A stretch of 64,000 nucleotides of DNA from UBA8337 sp963932545. GTDB taxonomy: Bacteria; Pseudomonadota; Alphaproteobacteria; RS24. Positions within the stretch are counted from its first letter, which is position 1. Every line of letters starts with the position of its first letter. Location of the stretch: contig CAWVRH010000003.1 in assembly GCA_963932545.1 (NCBI GenBank), positions 68,356-132,355 on the forward strand, read 5' to 3'. Position numbers and translations under genes: made by a program. This document shows positions 1 through 8,168 of the stretch, piece by piece. The notes under the pieces were generated by a model that did no database searches, had not been told where the DNA came from, and saw only the letters and a list, made by a program, of their open reading frames with translations.

Positions 1-1
1 C

Positions 2-547
2 GCGGAGCCCGACAGTCCGGGCCAGCCCCAAGGCCTCACCCTAGATTTGGATGTGCGCGACCCGCGCTGGCATTTGCTCGAGGACGACTTGCGCCAACAA
101 GCTAATTTTATTTGGGCGCAGCTCGACCCGAAAACGCTTATGCCAGAAGCCGAAGCCTGTCTTGTTTTGGCCGATGATGCGCAACTTGCGCAGATGAACC
201 AGAGTTTCCGAAATAAAGCAGGACCAACCAATGTGCTGAGTTTTCCAGCTCTAGATTTCGTCGCCCCCGTGCGCTGTGCGCAAGACCTAGCGGCTCTGCC
301 TTTCGCGCTTCTCGGCGACATTGTGATGTCCTATGACCGCTTGCAAGCGGAGGCACAAGTGCAAGGTAAAACCGAGCGCGCCCATGCGCTGCATTTGCTG
401 ACCCATGGGCTGTTGCACCTTTTGGGCTATGACCATGAAAACGAGCCTGACGCAAACCTTATGGAAGGTCTGGAAAGCGAGCTGCTGCTCGCGGCGGGCT
501 TGCCAAACCCTTATGACGAACTTGCTCAAGCGGAGACCGAACAATGA
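2..547 (+). CDS. ybeY: Endoribonuclease YbeY (5' end probably outside window)
   Basis: Metal-dependent endoribonuclease needed for 16S rRNA 3'-end maturation and ribosome quality control in the cytoplasm. The zinc site is visible as HGLLHLLGYDH; counted from an internal TTG at 47 its histidines are residues 120, 124 and 130, and the family-typical NVLSFP segment lies near residue 62. The frame stays open to the left edge, and the residues before the TTG (TLDLDVRDPRW) look like the usual YbeY N-terminus. The true start is therefore probably upstream of the window, and the TTG at 47 is only a fallback. The gene overlaps corC by 4 bp (ATGA), so the two are translationally coupled. The family is certain; only the start is not. 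Confidence 0.93.
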   Translation, partial: AEPDSPGQPQGLTLDLDVRDPRWHLLEDDLRQQANFIWAQLDPKTLMPEAEACLVLADDAQLAQMNQSFRNKAGPTNVLSFPALDFVAPVRCAQDLAALPFALLGDIVMSYDRLQAEAQVQGKTERAHALHLLTHGLLHLLGYDHENEPDANLMEGLESELLLAAGLPNPYDELAQAETEQ

Positions 548-1461
548 GTGCTTCTTCCTCAACCAGCTGGTGGAGATTTTTATTTGGCGGCGGTGAAAGT
601 TCGCTGCGCGAGAGCATTGAAGATGTGTTGGAGGAGACGCAAGGCGAGACCGCCGATTTCTCCGATGAAGAACGCCATATGCTGAAAAACCTGCTCGGCT
701 TTCGCGATGTGCGCCTCGACGATGTGATGGTGCCGCGTGCCGATATTGATGCGGTGGAAGCGGATATTCAACTGCGTGACTTGCTGGCTTTATTTGCCGA
801 TTGCGGTCATTCGCGCATGCCTGTTTATCGTGAAACACTCGATCAGCCCATTGGCATGGTGCATGTTAAAGATGTGCTGTCTGCGGTGCAATCTAGCCTT
901 GGCCAAGATAGTGCGAAAGTAGAGAGCATTGAACTGACCCCTTTGGTGCGGCCGGTTTTATTTGTGCCACCTTCCATGCCAGCCATGGAATTGCTGGTAA
1001 AAATGCAAGCCACGCGCGGCCATATGGCTTTGGTAATCGATGAATATGGCGGCACCGATGGTTTGGTGACAATTGAAGATTTAATCGAAGAAATCGTCGG
1101 CGAGATTGAAGACGAACATGATGAAGAAGAAGAGCTTTTGAAAGCCCTGACGGAGGACGGCCATTGGCGCGCGCAGGCAAGATTGCCGCTCAGTGAAGTG
1201 GAAAGCGCTTTGGACATTAGTTTGGCCAACGTGGAGGGGTATGACGATATCGATACGCTCGGCGGATTGGTTTTTGCTAAGGCGGGACGAGTGCCCGAGC
1301 GCGGCGAAATGATTGCCCATGATATGGGCGATGGGCGAACGCTCGAATTTATCATTCACGATGGCGATGCGCGCCGCATTAAACAATTGGATATGCGGTT
1401 GGTTTTGCGGCCGACGAAAGCACATCGCGACCCATCGAGCCGAAAAGGCAAGGCTGGATAG
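544..1461 (+). CDS. corC: CorC/TlyC-type CBS-domain protein
   Basis: Cytosolic CBS-pair protein of 305 aa in the CorC/HlyC family, linked to Mg/Co efflux or membrane homeostasis. Two CBS domains span about residues 58-185 (starting at VMVPRADI; the second includes DEYGGTDGLVTIEDLIEEI). A C-terminal CorC_HlyC domain follows at about 205-290. No DUF21 membrane region is present, so this is the short soluble CorC form rather than a full transporter. The order ybeY-corC-lnt is conserved in proteobacteria and ties the gene to envelope and ribosome upkeep. It overlaps ybeY by 4 bp and its stop shares one base with the GTG start of lnt. The transport role is inferred from the family; the annotation 'hemolysin' would be historical only. 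Confidence 0.9.
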   Translation: MSASSSTSWWRFLFGGGESSLRESIEDVLEETQGETADFSDEERHMLKNLLGFRDVRLDDVMVPRADIDAVEADIQLRDLLALFADCGHSRMPVYRETLDQPIGMVHVKDVLSAVQSSLGQDSAKVESIELTPLVRPVLFVPPSMPAMELLVKMQATRGHMALVIDEYGGTDGLVTIEDLIEEIVGEIEDEHDEEEELLKALTEDGHWRAQARLPLSEVESALDISLANVEGYDDIDTLGGLVFAKAGRVPERGEMIAHDMGDGRTLEFIIHDGDARRIKQLDMRLVLRPTKAHRDPSSRKGKAG

Positions 1462-3068
1462 TGGTGCGCTGGCTCTCTTTTCGCGCGGCTCGTTCAAAGT
1501 GCGCGAGCCTGCTGGCTTTCTGCGCGGCACGTCCGAAGCGTGCGAGCCTGCTGGCCGGGCTTATCCTTCCTTTGGCGTTTGCGCCGTTTCACATTTTGCC
1601 GGTGTTTTACCTGTCCTATGGGTTGGTGTTTTGGCTAGCGTGGCAGGCGCGCGAAGCCCCCAAGCAATTATTCATATTAGGCTGGCTGTTCGGCTTTGGG
1701 CAGTTTTTCACGGGTCTCTTGTGGATGGGCGAAGCGTTTCTGGTTGAAGCGGAACATTTTCTTTGGGCGCTGCCTTTTGCGATCACTCTTTTGCCAGCCG
1801 GTTTGGCTTTGTTTGGGGCTCTCGCGCTTTGGCTCTGGGGGCAATTATTGGCGCGCTTTGCGATGCGGCGTTTGTTGGCCAGTTTGTCTTTGGCGCTTTT
1901 CCTAATTATGGCGGCCTATTTGCGGAGCACGATATTGACGGGTCTGCCATGGAACCTGCCCGCTATGGGCTGGGCCAGTTGGTTGTATTTGGCGCAAGCT
2001 GCCAGCCTTATTGGGGTGCATGGGCTGGGCTTGGTGGCGCTGATAAGTGTTGCGTTTTTACTGGCCGAGCGGGCGTCCTTACGCTGGGTCACTCTAGGGT
2101 TGGGCGGCGCGCTCTTCGTGTTTGGCGTGGCTCGGCTGTATGCTTTGCCTGCTTTAGCGCCCAGCGAAACGCTCATCACCGTGGTGCAGCCCAATATTGC
2201 CCAGCGCGAAAAATGGCTGCACGAAAACCGCGACGCACATATAGAAACGATTTTTAAATTGACCCAATTGGGTTTGAAATATGCGCCGAAAACAGACCTT
2301 ATCATCTGGCCAGAAACCGCCATTCCAGCCTTAATCGATGAAGGCACAGGGTTTGGCGATCGCTTGCGTGCGGCGCTTCCGGCTAGGGACGCGAGCCAGA
2401 CAAGGCTGCCCTATATCCTTACCGGTGCGGTGCGGCGCGAAGTTGGCTTGTCGCGCTCGAAATTTTATAATAGCGCCATGCTGTGGTCCGGGGATGGCCA
2501 TTTATTGGCCAAATCGGACAAGCATCATTTGGTGCCATTTGGCGAGTATTTGCCACTTCAGAGCTGGCTCGAGGCAATAGGTTTGCAGCAATTAGTGCGC
2601 CTGCGCGGGGGCTATGCTTATGGTGCGCCCCACGCTCGGCTGACGGCGTCGCGCCTTCCCGTGCTGGCGCCATTGATTTGTTACGAAGGTATTTTCCCAC
2701 ATTTATCGGCCAGCCCGAAGGGCGTTGCGCGCCCCGATGCCTTGATCAATTTAACCAATGATGGCTGGTTCGGGGATTGGCATGGCCCACATCAACATAT
2801 CGCGCAAGTGCGCCTGCGTGCCATCGAGCAAGGCCTGCCTTTGGTACGAAGTGCCAATACGGGTATCTCGGCTGTTTTCGATGCCTATGGACGCCAGCTA
2901 GAGGCTCTGCCTTTAGGCGAAGCTGGCGTATTTTCCCTGCCTTTGCCGAAGGCTTTGTCACCGAGTTTTTATTCTCGTTTTGGCGATAGGGTGTTTTTCG
3001 CTCTTTGGCTTGGCTTGGGTTTGGCGATTATCGTGACGCGACGTCGGTTTCCAGCAGCCGCGCTTTAA
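1461..3068 (+). CDS. lnt: Apolipoprotein N-acyltransferase
   Basis: Integral inner-membrane enzyme that N-acylates the N-terminal cysteine of lipoproteins, the last step of lipoprotein maturation. About 200 hydrophobic N-terminal residues (several membrane spans) precede a C-terminal nitrilase fold. The Glu-Lys-Cys triad is visible as E285 in WPETA, K354 in SDKHH and C407 in LICYEG. Length is 535 aa, normal for the family. Translation starts at GTG 1461, overlapping the corC stop by one base. Residues 8-33, between the start and the first membrane span, are an imperfect 13-residue tandem duplication (see separate repeat entry). A downstream start is possible, but the coupling to corC favours the GTG. 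Confidence 0.94.
   Translation: MVRWLSFRAARSKCASLLAFCAARPKRASLLAGLILPLAFAPFHILPVFYLSYGLVFWLAWQAREAPKQLFILGWLFGFGQFFTGLLWMGEAFLVEAEHFLWALPFAITLLPAGLALFGALALWLWGQLLARFAMRRLLASLSLALFLIMAAYLRSTILTGLPWNLPAMGWASWLYLAQAASLIGVHGLGLVALISVAFLLAERASLRWVTLGLGGALFVFGVARLYALPALAPSETLITVVQPNIAQREKWLHENRDAHIETIFKLTQLGLKYAPKTDLIIWPETAIPALIDEGTGFGDRLRAALPARDASQTRLPYILTGAVRREVGLSRSKFYNSAMLWSGDGHLLAKSDKHHLVPFGEYLPLQSWLEAIGLQQLVRLRGGYAYGAPHARLTASRLPVLAPLICYEGIFPHLSASPKGVARPDALINLTNDGWFGDWHGPHQHIAQVRLRAIEQGLPLVRSANTGISAVFDAYGRQLEALPLGEAGVFSLPLPKALSPSFYSRFGDRVFFALWLGLGLAIIVTRRRFPAAAL
1482..1559 (+). repeat. 39-bp imperfect tandem duplication in lnt 5' end
   Basis: Two adjacent 39-bp units, 1482-1520 and 1521-1559, encode two 13-residue blocks of the form (R/C)AAR(S/P)K(C/R)ASLLA. 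The units share the runs GCGAGCCTGCTGGC and GCGCGGC. The repeat is in frame and begins 20 bp after the corC stop codon. It adds basic residues just before the first membrane helix of Lnt. Confidence 0.85.
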
Positions 3069-3163
3069 GTCTTTCTTAAGATAAAAACAATTGCCCTCAG
3101 TCTATCTCTCCGCCATAGTCTGTTGCGTAACCTGCGTCTCAAAAATAATAATAGAGGGGGCAG

Positions 3164-3586
3164 ATTATACCACGCAAAAAACATCAAGCCGTCGATGCCT
3201 TTATCGGTGCGCGGGTTCGCCTTCGCCGACTTATGCTGGGGATGAGCCAAGAGGAGTTGAGCAATCAGCTCGGGGTGACGTTCCAGCAAGTTCAAAAATA
3301 CGAGAAAGGTGTCAATCGCATTTCGGCCAGTCGCCTGTTCGAGCTTTCGCTAGCCTTGGACGTGCCGGCGCAGTTCTTCTTCGATGGATTGGACGAGCCG
3401 CTAGACCCTTATCCAGAAGCGGGTCTCGCCGAAGAGCCATTGCTAAATCCCTATCTTGATTTCGTTAGCAGTGGGCCAGGCGTCGAGCTTAATCGGGCTT
3501 TCCTTCAAATTTCGGATGATGACTTGCGGCGCCAATTGCTCTCCGTTGTTTCCAACATCGCTCGGGTTAATCGAACGCAAGACTAG
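3164..3586 (+). CDS. XRE-family helix-turn-helix regulator, non-canonical start likely
   Basis: Small DNA-binding protein of the Cro/C1 HTH family (about 140 aa). The core GMSQEELSNQLGVTFQQVQKYEKG is the HTH, followed by VNRISASRLFELSLALDVP. Related alphaproteobacterial proteins begin about 20 residues earlier with a basic segment and helix 1. Here the same frame upstream reads PRKKHQAVDAFIGARVRLRR, which matches that pattern. Between the in-frame TAG at 3152 and the ATG at 3233 there is no ATG, GTG, TTG or CTG. A good ribosome binding site (AGAGGGGG, 3153-3160) sits just before ATT (3164) and ATA (3167), so one of these is proposed as the start. The fallback, ATG 3233, would lose helix 1. 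It lies between lnt and metK; its regulon is not known. Confidence 0.8.
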   Translation: MIPRKKHQAVDAFIGARVRLRRLMLGMSQEELSNQLGVTFQQVQKYEKGVNRISASRLFELSLALDVPAQFFFDGLDEPLDPYPEAGLAEEPLLNPYLDFVSSGPGVELNRAFLQISDDDLRRQLLSVVSNIARVNRTQD

Positions 3587-3631
3587 CGCCAATGTGACGT
3601 TTAGGGCGCCTTCCTAGGCAGACAACAGGCT

Positions 3632-3661
3632 TGACCATTGTTGCCTCGCCTGCCAAATAAA
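3632..3661 (+). promoter_or_regulatory. Candidate metK promoter
   Basis: TTGACC at 3632-3637 is a good -35, but the region 17-18 bp downstream (around AAATAA, 3656-3661) is a weak -10 match. Two small stem-loops follow in the short leader: TCGCC (3648-3652) can pair with GGCGA further on, and CGATT/AATCG lies closer to the start codon. This may be a short regulated leader. Confidence 0.3.
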
Positions 3662-3692
3662 GGCGATTGATTTAATCGTTGGGGATATTGCG

Positions 3693-4859
3693 ATGCGTGC
3701 TTCTTATGAATTTACTTCCGAATCTGTTTCTGAAGGTCATCCAGATAAAGTCTGTGACCGGATTTCGGATAGTATTTTGGATGCGTTTCTGGCGCGCGAC
3801 CCGCAAGCCCGCGTCGCCGTTGAAACACTCACCACGACAAATCTAATCGTTCTGGCCGGCGAAGTTCGCCCCGCAGGATTGGTATCTAACGAAGAGATGG
3901 AAGCGATTGCCCGCGCCGCCGTGAAAGACATCGGCTATGAGCAAGACGGCTTCCATTGGCAAAACGCAGAAGTTCAAGTTCACGTGCATGGACAATCGGC
4001 GCACATCGCCCAAGGTGTCGATGCCGATGGTGGAGATAAAGAAGAAGGCGCTGGCGACCAAGGCATTATGTTTGGTTACGCCTGCCGCGAAACCGAAGAC
4101 CTCATGCCCGCCCCGATTGCTTATAGCCATCAAATCTTGTCAGACATGGCAGCGGCCAGAAAATCTGGCAGCGTGAAAGGCCTCGGCCCCGACAGCAAAA
4201 GCCAGGTCACTTTGGCCTATGAAAACGGCAAGCCCGTGCGGGCCACTTCGGTTGTGGTGTCGACCCAACATGACGAGGGCCTGACCCAAGACGATGTGCG
4301 CGCGCTCGTGCGCCCATTTGTTGAAAATGTTCTGCCCGATGGCTGGATGTGCCCGGAAGAGGCTTTTTATGTAAACCCAACCGGCACGTTCGTTATTGGT
4401 GGCCCCGATGGCGATGCGGGTCTTACGGGCCGCAAAATTATTGTCGACACTTATGGTGGCGCGGCTCCCCATGGTGGCGGCGCGTTTTCGGGCAAAGACC
4501 CGACAAAAGTAGACCGCTCGGCCGCTTATGCGTCTCGTTATCTGGCTAAAAATGTGGTGGCTGCGGGTCTGGCGGATCGCTGCACCATTCAGCTGTCTTA
4601 CGCCATTGGCGTGTCGCAGCCTTTGTCGCTTTATGTCGATATGCATGGTACCGGACAGGTAGAGGAAGCGGCGTTGGAGAAAGCTTTGGCGCAAGTTATG
4701 GATTTGAGCCCGCGCGGCATTCGCGAACATTTGGGTCTCAATAAACCGATTTATGCGCGCACTTCGGCCTATGGCCATTTTGGGCGCAAACCACAAGACG
4801 ATGGCGGCTTCTCTTGGGAGCGCACAGATTTGGCCGACGCCATTAAGGGCGCGCTTTAG
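3693..4859 (+). CDS. metK: S-adenosylmethionine synthetase
   Basis: Cytosolic enzyme making SAM from methionine and ATP, 388 aa, the standard length. Diagnostic motifs are visible: GHPDKVCDRISD near the N-terminus, GAGDQGIMFGYA in the middle and GGGAFSGKDPTKVDRSAAY in the C-terminal third. Together these form the ATP, Mg/K and methionine site. It lies next to trmB, whose product uses SAM, with a 6-nt gap. The ATG at 3693 follows GGGGATATTGCG, which can serve as the ribosome binding site. I looked for a SAM riboswitch in the 106-bp leader and did not see a convincing one. Confidence 0.97.
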   Translation: MRASYEFTSESVSEGHPDKVCDRISDSILDAFLARDPQARVAVETLTTTNLIVLAGEVRPAGLVSNEEMEAIARAAVKDIGYEQDGFHWQNAEVQVHVHGQSAHIAQGVDADGGDKEEGAGDQGIMFGYACRETEDLMPAPIAYSHQILSDMAAARKSGSVKGLGPDSKSQVTLAYENGKPVRATSVVVSTQHDEGLTQDDVRALVRPFVENVLPDGWMCPEEAFYVNPTGTFVIGGPDGDAGLTGRKIIVDTYGGAAPHGGGAFSGKDPTKVDRSAAYASRYLAKNVVAAGLADRCTIQLSYAIGVSQPLSLYVDMHGTGQVEEAALEKALAQVMDLSPRGIREHLGLNKPIYARTSAYGHFGRKPQDDGGFSWERTDLADAIKGAL

Positions 4860-4865
4860 GCGCCC

Positions 4866-5600
4866 ATGGATGAGCGTCAAAAACCTGCGCCAGAGGATGC
4901 ATCTGCACAAATGAAACGCGTTGTTTATGGCCGCAGACAAGGCCATAAGCTGCACCCCCGACAAGCCAGATTGGTAGAGGATTTGCTGCCGCGCTTGCGT
5001 GTGGACGTGCAAGCCGAGAGCTGTCCTGCCGATTGGTTTTCGCGGCCTTTCGCGGCGTATGCTTTGGAAATTGGGTTTGGCGGCGGCGAGCATTTGGCTG
5101 CGCGCGCGCGCGCCCAACCCGATATCGGGTTCATTGGCTGCGAACCCTTTTTGAACGGTGTGGCCAAATTACTCATCGAAATAGACGAAGCCAATAGCGA
5201 CAATATGGCGGTGCATGATGATGACGCACGCGATGTTTTGGAAGCCTTGCCCGACCAGTGTCTTGAGCAAGTCTATTTGCTTTACCCCGACCCATGGCAC
5301 AAGAACCGCCATAATAAACGCCGCTTTATAAGTCCGCAAAACCTCGACCAAGTGTTTCGGGTTTTGCGCCCGGGGGGAAGGTTTTTGGTCGCCAGCGACA
5401 TTCCTAAATATATCGACTGGACGCTCACTCATTTGCGCACGCAAGGCGGTTTTGCTTGGCACGATGAAACGGCCGAGCGCCAGATAGCGCCCGATGGTTG
5501 GCCCGGCACTCGCTATGAAGCCAAAGCCATTCGCGAAGGACGCGTGCCGACCTATCTAGATTTTATCCGCCGCGACACGCCCCAATCGGGGGTCTTATAG
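4866..5600 (+). CDS. trmB: tRNA (guanine-N7)-methyltransferase
   Basis: SAM-dependent enzyme forming m7G46 in the variable loop of tRNAs, 244 aa. The SAM-binding motif ALEIGFGGGEHLA follows a short basic N-terminal segment. The family signature YPDPWHKNRHNKRRF lies in the middle, and the C-terminal TRYEAKAIREGR is the expected tRNA/G46 recognition end. It starts 6 bp after the metK stop and probably shares its transcript. A GC-rich hairpin without a clear T-tract follows the stop, and a real terminator-like structure lies further on, before rimP. Confidence 0.95.
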   Translation: MDERQKPAPEDASAQMKRVVYGRRQGHKLHPRQARLVEDLLPRLRVDVQAESCPADWFSRPFAAYALEIGFGGGEHLAARARAQPDIGFIGCEPFLNGVAKLLIEIDEANSDNMAVHDDDARDVLEALPDQCLEQVYLLYPDPWHKNRHNKRRFISPQNLDQVFRVLRPGGRFLVASDIPKYIDWTLTHLRTQGGFAWHDETAERQIAPDGWPGTRYEAKAIREGRVPTYLDFIRRDTPQSGVL

Positions 5601-5618
5601 CGGGGGCTTGCGCCCGCT
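5599..5618 (+). other. Hairpin at trmB 3' end
   Basis: AGCGGG (5599-5604) pairs with CCCGCT (5613-5618) directly at the trmB stop. Only a short, broken T run follows, so this is a weak terminator or an mRNA 3' end stabiliser. Confidence 0.4.
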
Positions 5619-5662
5619 TTCAAAATCGCTATAGTGATTTCAAATTAAAGCTGCTTTGTGAA

Positions 5663-5694
5663 AGTGGGATGCTGGAAACGGCCCCGCTTTTTTT
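5663..5694 (+). terminator. Terminator/attenuator in rimP leader
   Basis: AGTGGG (5663-5668) pairs with CCCGCT (5683-5688, one G-U pair), followed by a seven-T run (5688-5694) in the leader 70 bp before rimP. It is the shape of an intrinsic terminator. Because it lies just ahead of the rimP-nusA-infB operon rather than directly behind trmB, it may act as an attenuator. Structured rimP leaders with this role have been proposed in proteobacteria. Attenuation by NusA is inference. Confidence 0.6.
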
Positions 5695-5763
5695 AATGCT
5701 TAAACGCCATCTTTCGAGGCGGCGATTAGCAAGACACCAAAGCCTAAGTTTGAAGGAGATGTC

Positions 5764-6375
5764 ATGTCGCAAGACACGGCTCTAGACACGCCACATTTAA
5801 AGGCGCCAGGCCCCGCCCGCCCGTTTTTGGAACTGGTGGAATCGGTTATCGAAAGCCTTGGCTATGCGCTTTTGCGCATCCGCATGACCGGTGATGACGG
5901 ACAAGCTGTGTTGCAAATCATGGCGGAAAACGACGAAGCGGGATTGCGTATCGCGCAATGCGAAGAGATTAGCCGAGCCCTATCCGATGTGATGGATGTC
6001 GAAAATCCAATCGCTGGCGCTTATTCTTTGGAGGTTTCTTCGCCAGGTGTGGCGCGGCCTCTAACGCGGCCCGTCGATTTTGAACGCTGGGCTGGATATG
6101 AAGCGAAAGTGGGCCTGCGCGATGCGATTGATGGCCAGCGACGGTTTCGCGGTGTGGTGCAAGGCTTTGCCGATGGCGAGGCTTTAATCGAAGTGAAGCT
6201 GGCGGGTTTTGACACGCCGCAAGTCTTAGGACTAGCGATACAAAATATTGCCGAGGCGCGTTTGGTGCCAGATGAAGACGCCATAAGTGATGCGTTGAAA
6301 CAGCAGAAAAAGCCCAAGAAGGGCGATAAGAGTCAAGATGGCGATGAGAGCCAAGAGAGCAATAAGAGTAAGTAA
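5764..6375 (+). CDS. rimP: Ribosome maturation factor RimP
   Basis: Cytosolic 30S assembly factor, 203 aa. The N-terminal alpha/beta domain contains the conserved ISRALSDVMDVENPIAGAYS segment and the SPGVARPLTRPVDF signature, followed by a small SH3-like C-terminal domain. The last about 25 residues are a low-complexity charged tail (KKGDKSQDGDESQES...) built from a degenerate 6-residue repeat. Translation starts at ATG 5764 behind GAAGGAGAT. It is the first gene of the rimP-nusA-ylxR-infB-rbfA-truB operon, which is conserved across bacteria. Confidence 0.94.
   Translation: MSQDTALDTPHLKAPGPARPFLELVESVIESLGYALLRIRMTGDDGQAVLQIMAENDEAGLRIAQCEEISRALSDVMDVENPIAGAYSLEVSSPGVARPLTRPVDFERWAGYEAKVGLRDAIDGQRRFRGVVQGFADGEALIEVKLAGFDTPQVLGLAIQNIAEARLVPDEDAISDALKQQKKPKKGDKSQDGDESQESNKSK
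6325..6372 (+). repeat. 18-bp degenerate tandem repeat at rimP 3' end
   Basis: Units at 6325-6342 and 6343-6360 and a partial unit at 6361-6372 encode DKSQDG, DESQES and NKSK. All are in frame and the last ends directly at the rimP stop codon. Confidence 0.7.
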
Positions 6376-6411
6376 ATACGTCGCGTTTGTAAGACGGGAT
6401 AAATTAAATTA

Positions 6412-6425
6412 GACCCATTTGGGTC
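6412..6425 (+). promoter_or_regulatory. Palindrome in rimP-nusA spacer
   Basis: GACCCA (6412-6417) and TGGGTC (6420-6425) form a perfect dyad with two bases between, 20 bp upstream of the nusA start. As RNA its loop would be too small without opening a pair. A protein-binding site or RNA processing site is possible. Confidence 0.35.
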
Positions 6426-6445
6426 AGCCAATTTAGGAGATGAAA

Positions 6446-8152
6446 ATGGCTACAGGTATTAGCGCAAATAAGCTGGAGTTGCTGCAAATTGCCGACGCGG
6501 TCGCGCGTGAAAAAGGCATTGAGGTCGAGATTGTTTTATCGGCGATGGCGGATGCCATCGAGAAAGCCGCCAAGGCGCGCTATGGTCAGGAAAACGATAT
6601 TCGGGTGGATATTGACCCGAAGACCGGTGAGACCAAATTGCTGCGCGCCGTGCAAGTGGTTGAGTTGGTAGAAAATGACGATACGCAAATCTCGCTTCCC
6701 GTCGCTCAGCGCGATAATCCAGAAGCCAAAATTGGCGATGAAATCATCGACGAATTGCCGCCAGTTGAATTTGGCCGCATCGCCACCCAAGCCGCCAAGC
6801 AAGTGATTGTGCAACGGGTTCGCGAAGCCGAACGCGAGCGTCAATTTGAAGAGTTTAAAGATCGCGTGGGCGAGATCATCAATGGTCTGGTGAAACGCGT
6901 AGAATACGGCAATGTGGTTATGGACTTGGGCCGTGGCGAAGCGGTTGTGCGTCGCGATAATCTTATCCCGCGCGAAGTCTTCCGCCCCGGCGATCGCATT
7001 CGTGCCTACATTCAAAACGTGCGCCGCGAACAGCGTGGCCCGCAGATTATTCTGTCGCGTACCGATCCGGCTTTCATGTCGAAATTGTTCATGCAGGAAG
7101 TGCCAGAAATTTATGACGGCGTCATCGAAGTGCGTGCCGTGGCGCGCGATGCGGGTAGCCGAGCTAAAATTGGCGTTATTTCCAACGACCCAGGCATTGA
7201 TCCTGTGGGCGCTTGTGTGGGTATGCGCGGTAGTCGTGTGCAGGCTGTGGTCAATGAGTTGCAAGGCGAGAAAGTGGATATTATTCCTTGGTCGCCAGAC
7301 CCTGCTGCTTTCATTGTGAACGCTTTGGCACCTGCCGAAGTCACGAAAGTGGTGCTCGATGAAGATGTGCAGCGTATTGAAGTTGTGGTGCCGGATGAGC
7401 AGTTGAGCTTGGCCATTGGCCGTCGTGGCCAAAATGTGCGCCTTGCGTCTCAGCTCACCGGTTGGGACATCGACATTATGACCGAAGCGCAAGAGAGCGA
7501 GCGTCGTCAGGCAGAATTTGCTGAACGCACAGCCTTGTTCATGGGCGCTTTGGATGTCGATGAGATGATTGCGCAATTGCTGGCTTCCGAAGGTTTTTCA
7601 ACCGTCGAAGAAGTGGCCTATGTGCCGGCCGAAGAGATTACGTATATCGAGGGCTTTGACGAGGAAACGGCAGAAGAAATTCAAAACCGTGCCCGCGATC
7701 ATTTGGACCGCGAGAATGAGAAGCTCGATGCGCAGCGCAAAGAAATGGGCGTTGGTGATGATCTGGCTGCCATGGAAGGCATGACGCCGGCTATGTTGGT
7801 TCGCTTTGGCGAGAACGACATTAAGTCGCTGGAAGACTTTGCTGGCTGTGTGACCGATGATTTGACCGGTTGGTTTGAAACGGTCGAGCGTCGCCGTGTC
7901 CGCCAAGAAGGGGTTCTGGATGGCTTTGATGTTTCGCCTGAAGAAGCCGAGAGCTTAATTATGTCGGCACGCGTTTTGGCGGGTTGGATTACCCAAGAAG
8001 AGCTGGACCAGCAACGCGCCGAAGAAGCGGCGCGCGTGGCAGCAGAATTGGCAGCCCAGCAGGAAGCGGAAAACCCGACCCCTGCAGCCAAGGATGAGCT
8101 TCCAGATCCTTTCGCGCCTGCACCAGACGCTTCGGCGCCGAGTGCGGAATAA
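6446..8152 (+). CDS. nusA: Transcription termination/antitermination factor NusA
   Basis: RNA polymerase-binding factor controlling pausing, termination and antitermination, 568 aa. Order: N-terminal RNAP-binding domain; S1 domain (GLVKRVEYGNVVMDLGRGEA, about residues 148-200); two KH domains (GACVGMRGSRVQAVVNEL, then LAIGRRGQNVRLASQLTG); and two C-terminal acidic helix-hairpin-helix modules (AEEITYIEGFDEETAEEI and a second copy). The tail is Ala/Pro rich. An in-frame ATG at 6440 abuts the ribosome binding site AGGAG (6435-6439), so ATG 6446 with 6-nt spacing is the better start. It is flanked by rimP and ylxR as usual. Confidence 0.96.
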   Translation: MATGISANKLELLQIADAVAREKGIEVEIVLSAMADAIEKAAKARYGQENDIRVDIDPKTGETKLLRAVQVVELVENDDTQISLPVAQRDNPEAKIGDEIIDELPPVEFGRIATQAAKQVIVQRVREAERERQFEEFKDRVGEIINGLVKRVEYGNVVMDLGRGEAVVRRDNLIPREVFRPGDRIRAYIQNVRREQRGPQIILSRTDPAFMSKLFMQEVPEIYDGVIEVRAVARDAGSRAKIGVISNDPGIDPVGACVGMRGSRVQAVVNELQGEKVDIIPWSPDPAAFIVNALAPAEVTKVVLDEDVQRIEVVVPDEQLSLAIGRRGQNVRLASQLTGWDIDIMTEAQESERRQAEFAERTALFMGALDVDEMIAQLLASEGFSTVEEVAYVPAEEITYIEGFDEETAEEIQNRARDHLDRENEKLDAQRKEMGVGDDLAAMEGMTPAMLVRFGENDIKSLEDFAGCVTDDLTGWFETVERRRVRQEGVLDGFDVSPEEAESLIMSARVLAGWITQEELDQQRAEEAARVAAELAAQQEAENPTPAAKDELPDPFAPAPDASAPSAE

Positions 8153-8168
8153 GGCTTGAGCTAAGATT

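Noticed and set aside
3587..3692. Possible SAM riboswitch before metK
   Set aside because: The leader is only 106 bp and does not match the SAM-II, SAM-V or SAM/SAH consensus that I know; only weak hairpins are visible.
4140..5117. Long open frame (325 codons) on the minus strand opposite metK-trmB
   Set aside because: It is antisense to two certain genes, has composition expected of a shadow frame and shows no domain or ribosome binding site.
6536..7576. 346-codon minus-strand frame opposite nusA
   Set aside because: Antisense of conserved NusA; His/Asn-rich shadow composition without any motif.
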